Assembly (NCBI GenBank): GCA_029203105.1
Contig: CP119318.1
Location: 387,001 to 451,000 of the forward strand
Length of the DNA stretch: 64,000 bases
Direction: 5' to 3'
Source: Candidatus Kaistia colombiensis
Lineage (GTDB): Bacteria > Pseudomonadota > Alphaproteobacteria > Rhizobiales > Kaistiaceae
The translations under genes and the position numbers were made by a program. Under the pieces are notes generated by a model. The model was not told where the DNA came from. It saw only the letters and a list, made by a program, of their open reading frames with translations, and made no database searches. This document shows, piece after piece, positions 33,228 to 41,212 of this stretch. Every line of letters begins with the position of its first letter. The stretch's first letter is position 1.

Positions 33228-33955
33228 TGGAGCGATCCGAGATCCTGGCCACCATGGCCGAGTTGAAGCTTTACGGCATGAAGGCGGCCTTCGATGAGAT
33301 CCTCGCTACGGCGGTGAAGCGCCAGCACGAGCCGCACCGGGTGGTTGGCGACCTCTTGTCGGCCGAGATCTCCGAGAAGCAGGCGCGGTCGATCAAATAC
33401 CAGATCACCATTGCCAAGCTGCCGCTGGCTCGGGACATCGACGATTTTGTCTTCGACGACACGCCGATCAACGAGACGCTGGTGCGGGATCTCGCCGGCG
33501 GCAACTTCATCGCCCATCAGCGCAACGCTGTCCTGATCGGCGGGACCGGCACCGGCAAGACGCATCTTGCCATCGCCATTGCTCGGGCCTGCATTCGGGG
33601 CGGCGCTCGCGGCCGCTTCTTCAATGTCGTAGACTTGGTCAACAAGCTCGAGGCCGAGAGCCGAAGTGGTCGCCAGGGCAGAATGGCAGACTATCTCTCC
33701 CGCATGGACTTCATCGTCCTCGATGAGCTCGGCTATTTGCCCTTCGCCCAGTCCGGCGGACAACTCCTGTTCCACCTGATCAGTCGGCTCTACGAGCAGA
33801 CATCGGTCATCGTCACGACGAACCTCGCCTTCGGCGAATGGCCGTCCGTATTCGGCGACGCCAAGATGACGACCGCGCTCCTCGATCGACTGACCCATCA
33901 CTGCGATATCGTCGAGACCGGCAACGAGAGCTGGCGCTTCAAGAACCGCCTCTGA
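33224..33955 (+). CDS. istB: IS21 helper ATPase IstB (copy B)
   Basis: Identical at protein level to the 243-residue IstB of copy A, including GGTGTGKTH (Walker A) and FIVLDELGYL (Walker B). The Lys codon of Walker A is AAG here. With IstA it forms a complete transposition system flanked by intact ends and a target duplication. Confidence 0.95.
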   Translation: MMERSEILATMAELKLYGMKAAFDEILATAVKRQHEPHRVVGDLLSAEISEKQARSIKYQITIAKLPLARDIDDFVFDDTPINETLVRDLAGGNFIAHQRNAVLIGGTGTGKTHLAIAIARACIRGGARGRFFNVVDLVNKLEAESRSGRQGRMADYLSRMDFIVLDELGYLPFAQSGGQLLFHLISRLYEQTSVIVTTNLAFGEWPSVFGDAKMTTALLDRLTHHCDIVETGNESWRFKNRL

Positions 33956-34101
33956 CCACCCCAAACTTCGCCCGCCACGGCCTCGTTATCGCTCCGCCTC
34001 CGGCTGCGCGATAACGAGGCCGTGGCGTTCCAACAACTCCAGCAGGGGTCAACATTGGACGCCGATAAGGGGTCAGTTTTGAACGCCGTTTGACACTCCG
34101 C

Positions 34102-34224
34102 CCTGCTGGCCTGGAATCCGACCGGCGTTGACACCCGGGCCGTCTCCGACAGGATCAACTTGTCCAGCGTCAGGTCCGACACCGCACGACACAGCCGCAT
34201 GTTCTCGATCTCCAGCGCCTTCAA
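34102..34224 (-). pseudogene. IS3 family OrfA, internal fragment
   Basis: The minus strand reads MKALEIENMRLCRAVSDLTL then DKLILSETARVSTPVGFQAS, the coiled-coil end of an IS3 OrfA (consensus LExENxRLRxAVxDLTLDKxIL). Nothing of the helix-turn-helix remains. It begins directly at the target duplication of IS21 copy B; the sequence on the other side of that IS does not continue it. Confidence 0.6.
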
Positions 34225-34490
34225 CGCAAGCGCGACAACCGGCGTGTGCCCTCTACCTCAATCGCAGGCGCCCTCCCGCGCAGCGGGTTCGTTCTTCGTA
34301 CAGTAGCGGAAGCACTCCGAACGGCTGCAATGAGGTCGGAAGCTGTCGTCGCGATCAGACCCCCCAAGAGCGGTCAGTATGGATACGCCCCCCCAAAGCA
34401 GTTGTTCTTCCCTGATGTCCGACACCGGCTGGCAAGGCTAGGTTGTATCCCCGGCGTTGCCCGCAAGTTTCACGGTCCCGGCGCTCAAAG
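34225..34490. other. Spacer, no gene seen
   Basis: Between the IS3 scrap and the recombinase terminator no coding frame or RNA gene can be supported. The stretch contains runs of C (CCCCCC at about 34362 and 34389) and nothing repeated elsewhere in the window that I could see. Confidence 0.4.
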
Positions 34491-34528
34491 CAAGCACCAG
34501 CGCCTGCGAGTGCGGGCGCTGGTGCTTG
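34491..34528 (-). terminator. Terminator-like hairpin behind second recombinase
   Basis: A perfect 14-bp stem (CAAGCACCAGCGCC with its complement) and 10-base loop lies about 50 bp beyond the minus-strand stop of the recombinase at 34577. Its core resembles the terminator at 3438-3478 behind the truncated recombinase. Confidence 0.65.
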
Positions 34529-34576
34529 GTCGTTTTCCTGGACCTGAAGCCCATTCAGAATTCGCGACGAGGCCAC

Positions 34577-35695
34577 CTAGGAAGCAGTGCCGAGGAATGG
34601 CATTCGCGCGCGCAGGATGACCTCGATCGCATTCTTCAAGTCGTCAGGAGCGGCCAGAATGGCCTCGACCAGCGCCTCGTCCCTCTGACGATTGCCGCTC
34701 CGCGAACTCAGGGCTACCAGCAGTTCATGCTGGCGATCGCTGTCGACGTGGCCATAGCTTTCGTCCGTTGTCCGCATGTGCTTGTGGCCGAGGTTCTGGC
34801 TCCACGCCTTCTTCTCCTCATCCGTGCGACACACGGTGCGCCCCAAGCGGGTCAGGGTGTTTCGGATGGAGTGCGGATTGAAGTAGGGGAGCCCGGCTTC
34901 ACGACAGGCCTTCTTGAAGATGCCGTTGACCGGCCCTGAAGAGGTCCAGGGCACTTCCGAGTGGGGTTCATCGGAGTGGCTCCCGAACGCTGAGGGTTTC
35001 TTGGGGAAAAGCGGATCCTCGTCCGTCGCGCCGGACGCTTTGCGAGCATCAAGCCACTGGAGGAGGATCGTTTCGTACAGTTCACCGACCGGGAACCAGG
35101 TCGTCACCTGGTTCTTGCCAAACTTGGTCTGGACCTCGTTAGAATCCTGATTGATCTGGCGTGCCTCGGGACGAACGTGCTTGATCTTGAGAGTGATGAG
35201 CGCGCCAACCCGGATCCCTGTCAGGAAGAGGAGCGAGATCACGGCGGCATCGCGGAGCCCTTCGAGAGTGTCGCGCGGTGTTGCTTCAATCATCCTCGCG
35301 ACATCCACAGGGGTGGCGATCGGGCGGCGCGGCCGGGTGCGAGCGTTAAGCTCGGTGCGCTTCGGCGGCGTGAAGTAATCGATCGCGCTTCGGTCAAACT
35401 TCGGGAACGCCGTGTCGGCCAGCCAGTGAAAGAAGTCCTTCAGCGCACCCAAGGTGTGGACGATGGTCGACGCGGAAAGCTCGTTTCCCGTTGCCTCGGA
35501 CGACTTCTCCAGGAGGTGCTTCCGAAAGGAGATGATCTGATCCGTCGTGATCGTTCCGAAGTCCCGACCACGCTGGAACTGATCGAATCCGACGATGGCC
35601 CGCAGGTGGCTGTCGATCGTCTTGGGGGAATAGCCTTTGGCGTGCTCCAGGTAGCCTTGGTAGCGATAGCGCAGGATGTCGTTTTCAGCGGTCAT
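34577..35695 (-). CDS. Tyrosine recombinase / phage-type integrase
   Basis: A 372-residue integrase. The N-terminal SAM-like core-binding domain includes GYLEHAKGYSPKTIDSHLRA and FRKHLLEKS. The catalytic domain shows the first Arg in LLFLTGIRVGALITL, NPHSIRNTLTRLG at the HxxR position (His-x-x-Arg as HSIR), KAWSQNLGHKHM and the nucleophilic Tyr in TDESYGHVDSDRQ. It is the last gene of a three-gene minus-strand run with an HTH/zinc protein and an AlpA-like regulator, the usual layout of an integrase with its directionality factors. The half gene at 2898-3398 is a relative. Its att site is not identified with certainty; the tRNA-Ser repeat at 36848 lies just upstream of this module, which suggests tandem islands. 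Confidence 0.9.
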   Translation of the reverse strand: MTAENDILRYRYQGYLEHAKGYSPKTIDSHLRAIVGFDQFQRGRDFGTITTDQIISFRKHLLEKSSEATGNELSASTIVHTLGALKDFFHWLADTAFPKFDRSAIDYFTPPKRTELNARTRPRRPIATPVDVARMIEATPRDTLEGLRDAAVISLLFLTGIRVGALITLKIKHVRPEARQINQDSNEVQTKFGKNQVTTWFPVGELYETILLQWLDARKASGATDEDPLFPKKPSAFGSHSDEPHSEVPWTSSGPVNGIFKKACREAGLPYFNPHSIRNTLTRLGRTVCRTDEEKKAWSQNLGHKHMRTTDESYGHVDSDRQHELLVALSSRSGNRQRDEALVEAILAAPDDLKNAIEVILRARMPFLGTAS

Positions 35696-35754
35696 GCCAG
35701 TGAACCAATTTTGGGATTGTTCATCACAAGTTGAGCAGGGGCGAGAGATGAGCC

Positions 35755-36210
35755 CTAATCGTCGATGTCGCTGCTGAGATTGACGCCCGCCTTGGCCAGG
35801 CGGTCATAGCCGGAGCGCTTCATGTGGGTCACATTGCGCCCCTGACCGTCGGGGCATTCCCAATCGAGAAGACCGGCCACCGCATTCCTCCAGTGAAACG
35901 AAACGCGACGCCCTACGAGCGAATGACGCTGCCTGCAGCGGACGCAGTAGAGTTCGCCCGGCCGGCAGGAAAACGTCCGGCGCTCGCGTCCCCTGCGGTG
36001 GAATGTATTGAGGTCCTCGCCACCAAACAGACACTTCTTGCCATCCCGAAAATGAGGCAGTCCCTGTTTGACCCAGTTGCGGACCGTGTTCGGGTGGACC
36101 TGGTAGAGATCTACGACCTCGGCGAGGTCGTAGATCCAGTTCTGCCTGGCTTTCCGGGGCGAGTGGTTGATGCGCGAAGGCTTGCGCTTGCTTGAGCGGA
36201 TCGCGGTCAT
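35755..36210 (-). CDS. Helix-turn-helix protein with Cys pairs
   Basis: A 151-residue protein I do not recognise as a named family. Residues about 27-70 form a MerR/excisionase-like helix-turn-helix (YDLAEVVDLYQVHPNTVRNW then VKQGLPHFRDGKKCLFGGED). The middle has CVRCRQRHS, and LDWECPDGQGRNV follows, which may form a zinc site. Such proteins sit beside integrases in many genomic islands and act as excision or regulatory factors. It overlaps the upstream AlpA-like gene by 4 bp and precedes the recombinase by 59 bp, so the three are probably one transcript. Confidence 0.75.
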   Translation of the reverse strand: MTAIRSSKRKPSRINHSPRKARQNWIYDLAEVVDLYQVHPNTVRNWVKQGLPHFRDGKKCLFGGEDLNTFHRRGRERRTFSCRPGELYCVRCRQRHSLVGRRVSFHWRNAVAGLLDWECPDGQGRNVTHMKRSGYDRLAKAGVNLSSDIDD

Positions 36211-36614
36211 GCGCGCGCCTCGAGGCTCTGTTCGAACGCGACCAGGTCGCTCACCCGCCAGCGCGTCGTTCCCGGCGACAACAAGAGGGGCTTCGGGAAC
36301 TCGCTCCGCGTCTTGGCCCAGCGCCAGATCGTCGGCACGCTGACCGAGAAGCGCCGGGCAACATTCGCGACAGACAGAAACGCCGTGACACCAGCGTCGA
36401 CGGCTTGAGCCGGCTTGATATCAATCGGGGTGGTGGAAGGCACTGCGTGAGGGCGAACACGCTGAGGCTTGCGGGGCGAGCCAATCTTCCGCGCAAGCGC
36501 AGGCGCCCGCGGCGCGACGGGTTTGGTTCCCTCACGATGTCGTTCGGCCGAAAGGCCGCTCGGGGCATCCGGGTACTCGAACAGAAATGGCTGAGACTCG
36601 TCGTTGCAAGACAT
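36207..36614 (-). CDS. AlpA/excisionase-like DNA-binding protein
   Basis: A 135-residue protein. The first 75 residues are Pro/Arg-rich and disordered. The C-terminal part is a winged helix-turn-helix of the AlpA/Xis type: FLSVANVARRFSVSVPTIWR, WAKTRSEFPKPLLLSPGTTR and WRVSDLVAFEQSLE. AlpA-like proteins promote integrase expression or excision. It leads the three-gene integrase operon, and its stop overlaps the start of the HTH/Cys protein. An upstream region of about 230 bp before the tRNA-derived repeat probably contains the promoter. Confidence 0.8.
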   Translation of the reverse strand: MSCNDESQPFLFEYPDAPSGLSAERHREGTKPVAPRAPALARKIGSPRKPQRVRPHAVPSTTPIDIKPAQAVDAGVTAFLSVANVARRFSVSVPTIWRWAKTRSEFPKPLLLSPGTTRWRVSDLVAFEQSLEARA

Positions 36615-36847
36615 GCAAATGCTCTCGTTTCCGCCGAAGCGAAGTTAATGAGAAGCAAGCACATCCATGCGCAACTGCTTTATGGTCTGACTTAAGTGAG
36701 GTCAGGCGAGGTCAATCTGAGAGTGTCGGTCTCAAAACGCAACACCCTGTATCAGCCTGTTGAAAACCGCGGGCGTGATGGGCTGCACGATGGGCTGGGT
36801 TTCAGTGGCCCGCAGATTTTAGATAAAAATCAACAGGTTATCTAAAA

Positions 36848-36917
36848 TAAGTGGCGGAGAGGGGGAGATTCGAACTCCCGATACCCTTGCGAGTATGCCG
36901 CATTTCGAGTGCGGTGC
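36848..36917 (-). repeat. Att site: 70-bp copy of tRNA-Ser 3' end
   Basis: A perfect copy of 45855-45924, that is 66 bp of the 3' part of tRNA-Ser(CGA), from anticodon stem through the CCA end, plus 4 flanking bases. The 5' part of the tRNA is absent here. Such a displaced tRNA 3' end is the classic far att site of an integrative element. The element between the repeats is 9,007 bp long per period (36848-45854). Confidence 0.95.
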
Positions 36918-37246
36918 CTTGGTCCAAAATCGCTATAGCCGCTCAATCGCTTGAGCATAACCACGTCTAAGAAAATCGTTATCTGTCAGTCTGTTAGCGA
37001 AGTATGTAGCATCCTCGGGCCGAGCGAGGCAATCCCCTTCCGACAGTCCATAACGCACCAGAACGAACGCCCGTTGTGACACCAGTGTGACAAGCTATCT
37101 GCCGATCCAGCGCTAAGCAGGAGAGCGTTTGGCAGCCACGCAGACATCGTCTGTTCACGACCTGTTCCACACACGCATCTAGTGTATAATCTCGCTTCGA
37201 TTCGAGTTGCTACCCGCTGAACCCGCAATGTTAGGGGCTTTGACGC
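36918..37246. other. Spacer inside island end, no gene seen
   Basis: No supported gene. It is moderately AT-rich and contains AGTGTATAATCTCGC near 37188-37202, a possible -10-like element about 50 bp before the first island gene on the plus strand. The stretch also holds GTGACACCAGTGTGAC at 37076-37091, an inverted repeat that also occurs upstream of the integrase at 45773-45788. Confidence 0.45.
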
Positions 37247-38350
37247 ATGGCTAGTACGCTAGACAATCGACACAAATCAAAGAGGTTGGTTGTCGAAAAG
37301 CTCTCGGACGAAGAGCTCCTCAAAGCCATTCTCCACACTACCGATCCCAGCACTATGCCCGGTAGAGTTGAAACCCCTCCCGCCGAGGATGCCGAACTCA
37401 TATTTGAGATGACCTATGATGCTCCCGAGGTCGTGGATTGCGTATGGGGACACAAGCACAAGCGCGGGTTGGTGCTAAAGGATGCCAATGGAAACAGGTA
37501 TCTTATCGGTCACGACTGCGGCCAAAACAAATTCGGTCTCGACTGGCAGTACATGGAATCGCAACGGGAGGCACAAAAGAAGAGGCAGGATTACCTGCTC
37601 TCCCTACGCTCTTTCGCCGCATTGCTGACGAGTGAAATGCCTTGGTTGCAGTCGCTGCCCCAACATCCAGCTGTGCAAGCGCACGACGAACTTCGTAAGG
37701 CCATTCGCAATAAGAGCCCCAAGTTCTTCGAGGATCTAATCAAGGTCCAAGCTGGCGAAGCTGCCCGCCTTTCAAAAGTGGTAGCGGAGAGAGATTTCAA
37801 AGCGGAAGAAGCGAGGCGAGAGCGTGCGGATCAGGACCCAAGCAACTACCGGAAGATGTCCAAGCAATCTCAGGCCGAACATAGGCAAGACTATGCGAAG
37901 CGAAAGGACCCGATCTATCGGAATGTCCGGAGGGACCTAGGTCCTATGCTGGGGCTATCCCTAATCTCTCGTCTCGGACCATTGTCGGGCCGACTGGCAA
38001 GTCACGTCTCCCGCCTCCCTGGGATTGCAAGCACCGCATTGACGCTTCCAGCGGCGATTGATTTGAAGGCTCAAACAAGGATCACACGAACATTGGTGCA
38101 AGAGACACAGACTTTGCTTGAGGAAGTTGACGACGCAGCGAGCTTCTTCAGCCCAGAGCATTGTCAGGCTATCTCAGAGTGGAGCGCCAGCCGAGACGCT
38201 GGATACAGCATAGAACCCATCGCACGAGGCCTCAGAATTCGTGGCGAGACGGCGGGAAGCTCGACAGACCTTGTTAAGCCGTTGGAATTGCAGAAACCCG
38301 ATCTGACGCGCTTGCTAAGCCTATTGGCACGCTTGGCAGGCAAGACTTAG
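37247..38350 (+). CDS. Island protein of unknown function with Cys/His motif
   Basis: A 367-residue protein that I do not recognise. After a short acidic start, residues about 65-98 read CVWGHKHKRGLVLKDANGNR then YLIGHDCGQNKFGLDW. The spacing of Cys, two His, then His and Cys looks like a zinc-binding treble-clef or similar metal site. A long charged helical segment follows (about 105-230: SQREAQKKRQDYLLSLRSFA, EAARLSKVVAERDFKAEEAR). The C-terminal third is helical. No signal peptide or membrane helix is visible, so it is cytoplasmic. It lies at the far att end of the tRNA-Ser island and is transcribed inward. Nucleic-acid binding is plausible for such a protein, but that is a guess. Confidence 0.75.
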   Translation: MASTLDNRHKSKRLVVEKLSDEELLKAILHTTDPSTMPGRVETPPAEDAELIFEMTYDAPEVVDCVWGHKHKRGLVLKDANGNRYLIGHDCGQNKFGLDWQYMESQREAQKKRQDYLLSLRSFAALLTSEMPWLQSLPQHPAVQAHDELRKAIRNKSPKFFEDLIKVQAGEAARLSKVVAERDFKAEEARRERADQDPSNYRKMSKQSQAEHRQDYAKRKDPIYRNVRRDLGPMLGLSLISRLGPLSGRLASHVSRLPGIASTALTLPAAIDLKAQTRITRTLVQETQTLLEEVDDAASFFSPEHCQAISEWSASRDAGYSIEPIARGLRIRGETAGSSTDLVKPLELQKPDLTRLLSLLARLAGKT

Positions 38351-38550
38351 CGCTTGAGGTCAGTATTCGCTGCGCTGATTGATCACCGCATAGCGCAGCG
38401 CAGCGCCCTGGTCGGAAAAATACCCCAACACAAACCCACGCAACACAGTGGGCAGCCTCCCGTAGACAGCCGCTTCCCCTCGGCTGGGCCATAGGTCCAA
38501 CAAAGTGAGAAACGGCTTCTACGGGCTTGGCTGACTCGGGAAACAGCATG

Positions 38551-38850
38551 TCAGGCGGTAGGGTGGCGTCGATCTGGCCTCGGCCTGTGTTTGACCACGA
38601 TAGGACCGATGTACGGATCTTCACGGACGGCTTGTTGAGCCAGGTTGCCCACGATTCCCCTCATATCGACGGGTCCGCCTGCCCTCTTCATTTCGAGCAC
38701 GTCGTCGGCCTGGGCCTGACCAGTTTCAAGGAGTTTACGAGCGGCTGGGCGAAGTGGGGCAGAACTGCCTTTAACGACAACCTCCCCAGACAGTAGGCTA
38801 GCGGTGTAGAGGCCGTTAGGCTGCTCTGCCACGATGATAGTGATGTTCAC
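38551..38850 (-). CDS. Small island protein, unknown function
   Basis: A 99-residue frame with a GTG start (38850). The sequence begins NITIIVAEQPNGLYTASLLS and contains GGPVDMRGIVGNLAQQAVRE. It has a mixed alpha/beta look and no membrane segment. It lies 58 bp downstream of the helicase-like gene on the same strand and may be co-transcribed with it. The reading frame is well balanced in amino acids, but without a known relative its reality is only moderately sure. Confidence 0.55.
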   Translation of the reverse strand: MNITIIVAEQPNGLYTASLLSGEVVVKGSSAPLRPAARKLLETGQAQADDVLEMKRAGGPVDMRGIVGNLAQQAVREDPYIGPIVVKHRPRPDRRHPTA

Positions 38851-38908
38851 TCATATTAGTTCCACGCACCAATGATGGGCATAGGTTTAAGGTAGGTCGG
38901 TGGGTAGA

Positions 38909-40198
38909 TTATGCGGCCAACAATTGTGGAACTACCTCGTGCTGGTCGATGGCCAGGTCATCGTTTAGCCAATCGATTAGCAAGTTGCGCATACGTTCAG
39001 ACGGGATAAAGATCGAGATAGGTTCACCGTTACGGATAGCGCTTCGCCAGATCCATTGCAGCATTTCCGACAGTGCGTACAGGTCCTGATCCCACTCAAT
39101 CCCGCGCTTGTGCAGATACTGGACAAGAATCGGGTTGGGGAACATGTTAGCAAGATAGGCCAACGCAGTTTTATGGCCGTACTCATTTGTAGCTCTAGCG
39201 TTAACGGTTATAAAGCCTTTTGCGTAACCGTCTCCCTTGAAATATACCATGGCTTCCTTCAACGTTGTCCACGCATTATAAAATGATTTACTTTTGGCAA
39301 CGCTTTTGAAATAATACCCAACTGAAGCCTTTATTGCCCTTACCATCTCTGGCGTGCATCGGCGTAACCAGCCCTTGGAGAACGGTTGCTCATTCCCTTC
39401 CTGCTTTCCGTACTTATTCTGCGGGCCATCGTGAATGGCAATCTTACCCTGAAGGTCACGCCTGATTGCTTGCTCATGAGACTTCCCATTCATCGCTACT
39501 AACTTGCCATCGATCAGGGTTTTCATGGCGACAGGCACGCCCTCTACCGCTAAACATGACGACAGAACTGATGCTTTATACATATACGTCATTATAAAAA
39601 CCTCCTTAAAAGAGGTTATGTAGCCCAATGGCATCGTCTTGATATATGTGTTAGGGCCATATCTATGAAGCTTGTTGTTACGGCAAAGATCCCTCACCTT
39701 ATTGAACTTGCCGTTGTAGGGTGCGTATTTAGCTTCATTCCATGACGCATTCCCCACCTCATCAAACAGGACCATTTCCGACTTACTGATTAGCTCCTTG
39801 TCGCTCTTGGTCAGAGTATCATCGATCTCGACACACTGTATGACCTCATCCAAGATTAGGGTATATCCCATATCAGCGATTAGGCGAGATAACTCGTCCG
39901 TTACGTTGTAGAATAGAGCATGGGTCATAGCTATATTAGATCCCCTCCTAACGAGGTCATCTAGATGGTTTAGCTTGGCACCCCCCTTAGTGACAGGACT
40001 CCGGAAGTCAAGTTTAGGGCAAGCTCCCTTTATACGATCAACCTCCTTTAGAAATGGAGTGACGAACATATATCTAGGATAGTCGGCGAAAGGGTTATAC
40101 GCACCATCGACACACCGTTCTTCATAGCTACGATTAATGTGATCAATCATGTATGTCGTCTTTCCAGAACCCATGATCGAATCAATGACAACAACCAT
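38909..40198 (-). CDS. Phage-type SF2-like helicase/ATPase
   Basis: A 429-residue P-loop protein. The Walker A motif is at the extreme N-terminus (MVVVIDSIMGSGKTTYMIDH). Motif Ia-like YMFVTPFLKEVDRIK, then MTHALF, Walker B-like YTLILDEV and, in the C-terminal lobe, FIPSERMRNL and ALSEMLQWIWRSAIR (motif VI-like Q..WR..R) follow the SF2 order. I recall similar proteins in phages and plasmids, mainly of Firmicutes, annotated as DEAD/DEAH helicases; this is from memory, not a search. The gene is clearly lower in GC than the surrounding chromosome. The 1-kb gene-free region upstream of its start could be an origin on which it acts. It is probably the replication or DNA-processing ATPase of the island. 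Confidence 0.75.
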   Translation of the reverse strand: MVVVIDSIMGSGKTTYMIDHINRSYEERCVDGAYNPFADYPRYMFVTPFLKEVDRIKGACPKLDFRSPVTKGGAKLNHLDDLVRRGSNIAMTHALFYNVTDELSRLIADMGYTLILDEVIQCVEIDDTLTKSDKELISKSEMVLFDEVGNASWNEAKYAPYNGKFNKVRDLCRNNKLHRYGPNTYIKTMPLGYITSFKEVFIMTYMYKASVLSSCLAVEGVPVAMKTLIDGKLVAMNGKSHEQAIRRDLQGKIAIHDGPQNKYGKQEGNEQPFSKGWLRRCTPEMVRAIKASVGYYFKSVAKSKSFYNAWTTLKEAMVYFKGDGYAKGFITVNARATNEYGHKTALAYLANMFPNPILVQYLHKRGIEWDQDLYALSEMLQWIWRSAIRNGEPISIFIPSERMRNLLIDWLNDDLAIDQHEVVPQLLAA

Positions 40199-41212
40199 CG
40201 TTAAACATCCTTATAGTTATTTATAATAAACATAGACAAACCTCGTTGGACGACGCTCAAATAATCATTATAGTAAGATGTCTTTCTCTTAAGGGGACAC
40301 GCTCTAAACCGTTGGTTTTGCTGGAGTTATAGAGGGCTCACTCCGGTTTCACAGAGAGGAAACTCGGACCTAAACAGCTTAAGGCTATTCAACGGTCTGT
40401 TTTGTCAGCCCAATGAGTTGTAGCTAGGATAGAACCAAGCTTCACCAAATGGATCACATAGTTAGTTATAATGATAATAGACATAAGTCATACGTCAGGC
40501 TGAACGTCTCTTGACGCTGCTAAAGCTAACGTCACATGGTGATACAAGACGCTAACCTTGAGAATGAACATTTATATTGAGCCTAGAGGCTGCTCATCGA
40601 CCCACATGGATATGGCTCACCTTATCTGGTCAGCCTCCCTCAGGCAGGCGAACAGGCGTCCCCGCTACCCAAGTCCAACTGGGTTCTAAATGGCCGCCCG
40701 TAGGCTCTACCGTGTCGAAGGGAATGCTATCCTGGGGTCATTCCGCTCAACGGATGACAGGAGTCTTGTGGCTGTAGCTATCAATTATAGATTCAATGGT
40801 GATAGTTATGCACGACCACCATACTAAACGCATCACCAGAATTACATTATAATATTGACGCTACAGATTAGGCTGATCGTCATTAAAAACGTTTATCGAT
40901 AACCGCGTGCATACCCGTGAAGATATGCCTCCGGCCAGTGATCAATCATAAACCGATAATCAACGACGAGCCAAGGAACCCTACTAGTGGGCGTGCCAAC
41001 TACAATGCGTGCCCGTGGAGTTGCCCTAAGTGCCCCATCCGAAGTCCGCACATTACGATCATGTCTGATGGAAGCACGAATACCCGAGCTGGCAACGAGA
41101 CCACCACGCCCCACCCTCATTTAGAGCAGGCGGCACGACGGATGGACCACGGGGAACTGTTCCTAACGAATGTTCTAGTGAGCGCCCCAATGCTTAGGCA
41201 TACCGTCCCAAG
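40199..41212. other. 1-kb AT-rich region without supported gene; candidate origin or structured RNA
   Basis: No convincing coding frame is present over 1,014 bp in an otherwise tightly packed island. It is rich in TTATAATGATAATAG-type tracts, with repeated short elements such as GACGCT (about 40513 and 40549) and GATAGTTA/TAGTTATA motifs near both ends. Two frames of 66-99 codons exist (40577-40777 plus, 40917-41216 plus) but they show no ribosome site or family likeness. It lies between the helicase gene and the resolvase gene, both of which read on the minus strand, the helicase away from it. Replication origin, iteron-like region or non-coding RNA are the main options. Confidence 0.45.

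Larger units (their letters stand above)
31612..34095 (+). mobile_element. IS21 family insertion sequence, copy B (2,484 bp)
   Basis: Same length and ends as copy A (413-2896), with a single base difference noticed (G at 33559). It is flanked by a 6-bp direct repeat CTCCGC (31606-31611 and 34096-34101), the target duplication expected of a simple IS21 insertion. It is therefore a recent, undisturbed insertion. It landed between an older istB fragment and an IS3 orfA fragment. The hairpin downstream of istB is at 33974-34026. Confidence 0.96.

Noticed and set aside
38274..38624. A 116-codon minus-strand frame overlapping the end of the Cys/His protein gene
   Set aside because: It overlaps two better-supported genes, is rich in Cys/Ser/Ala with no pattern, and lacks a ribosome site.
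40199..41212. Retron or reverse-transcriptase-associated RNA
   Set aside because: No reverse transcriptase gene occurs in the island or nearby, and no clear msr/msd-type inverted repeat pair was found.
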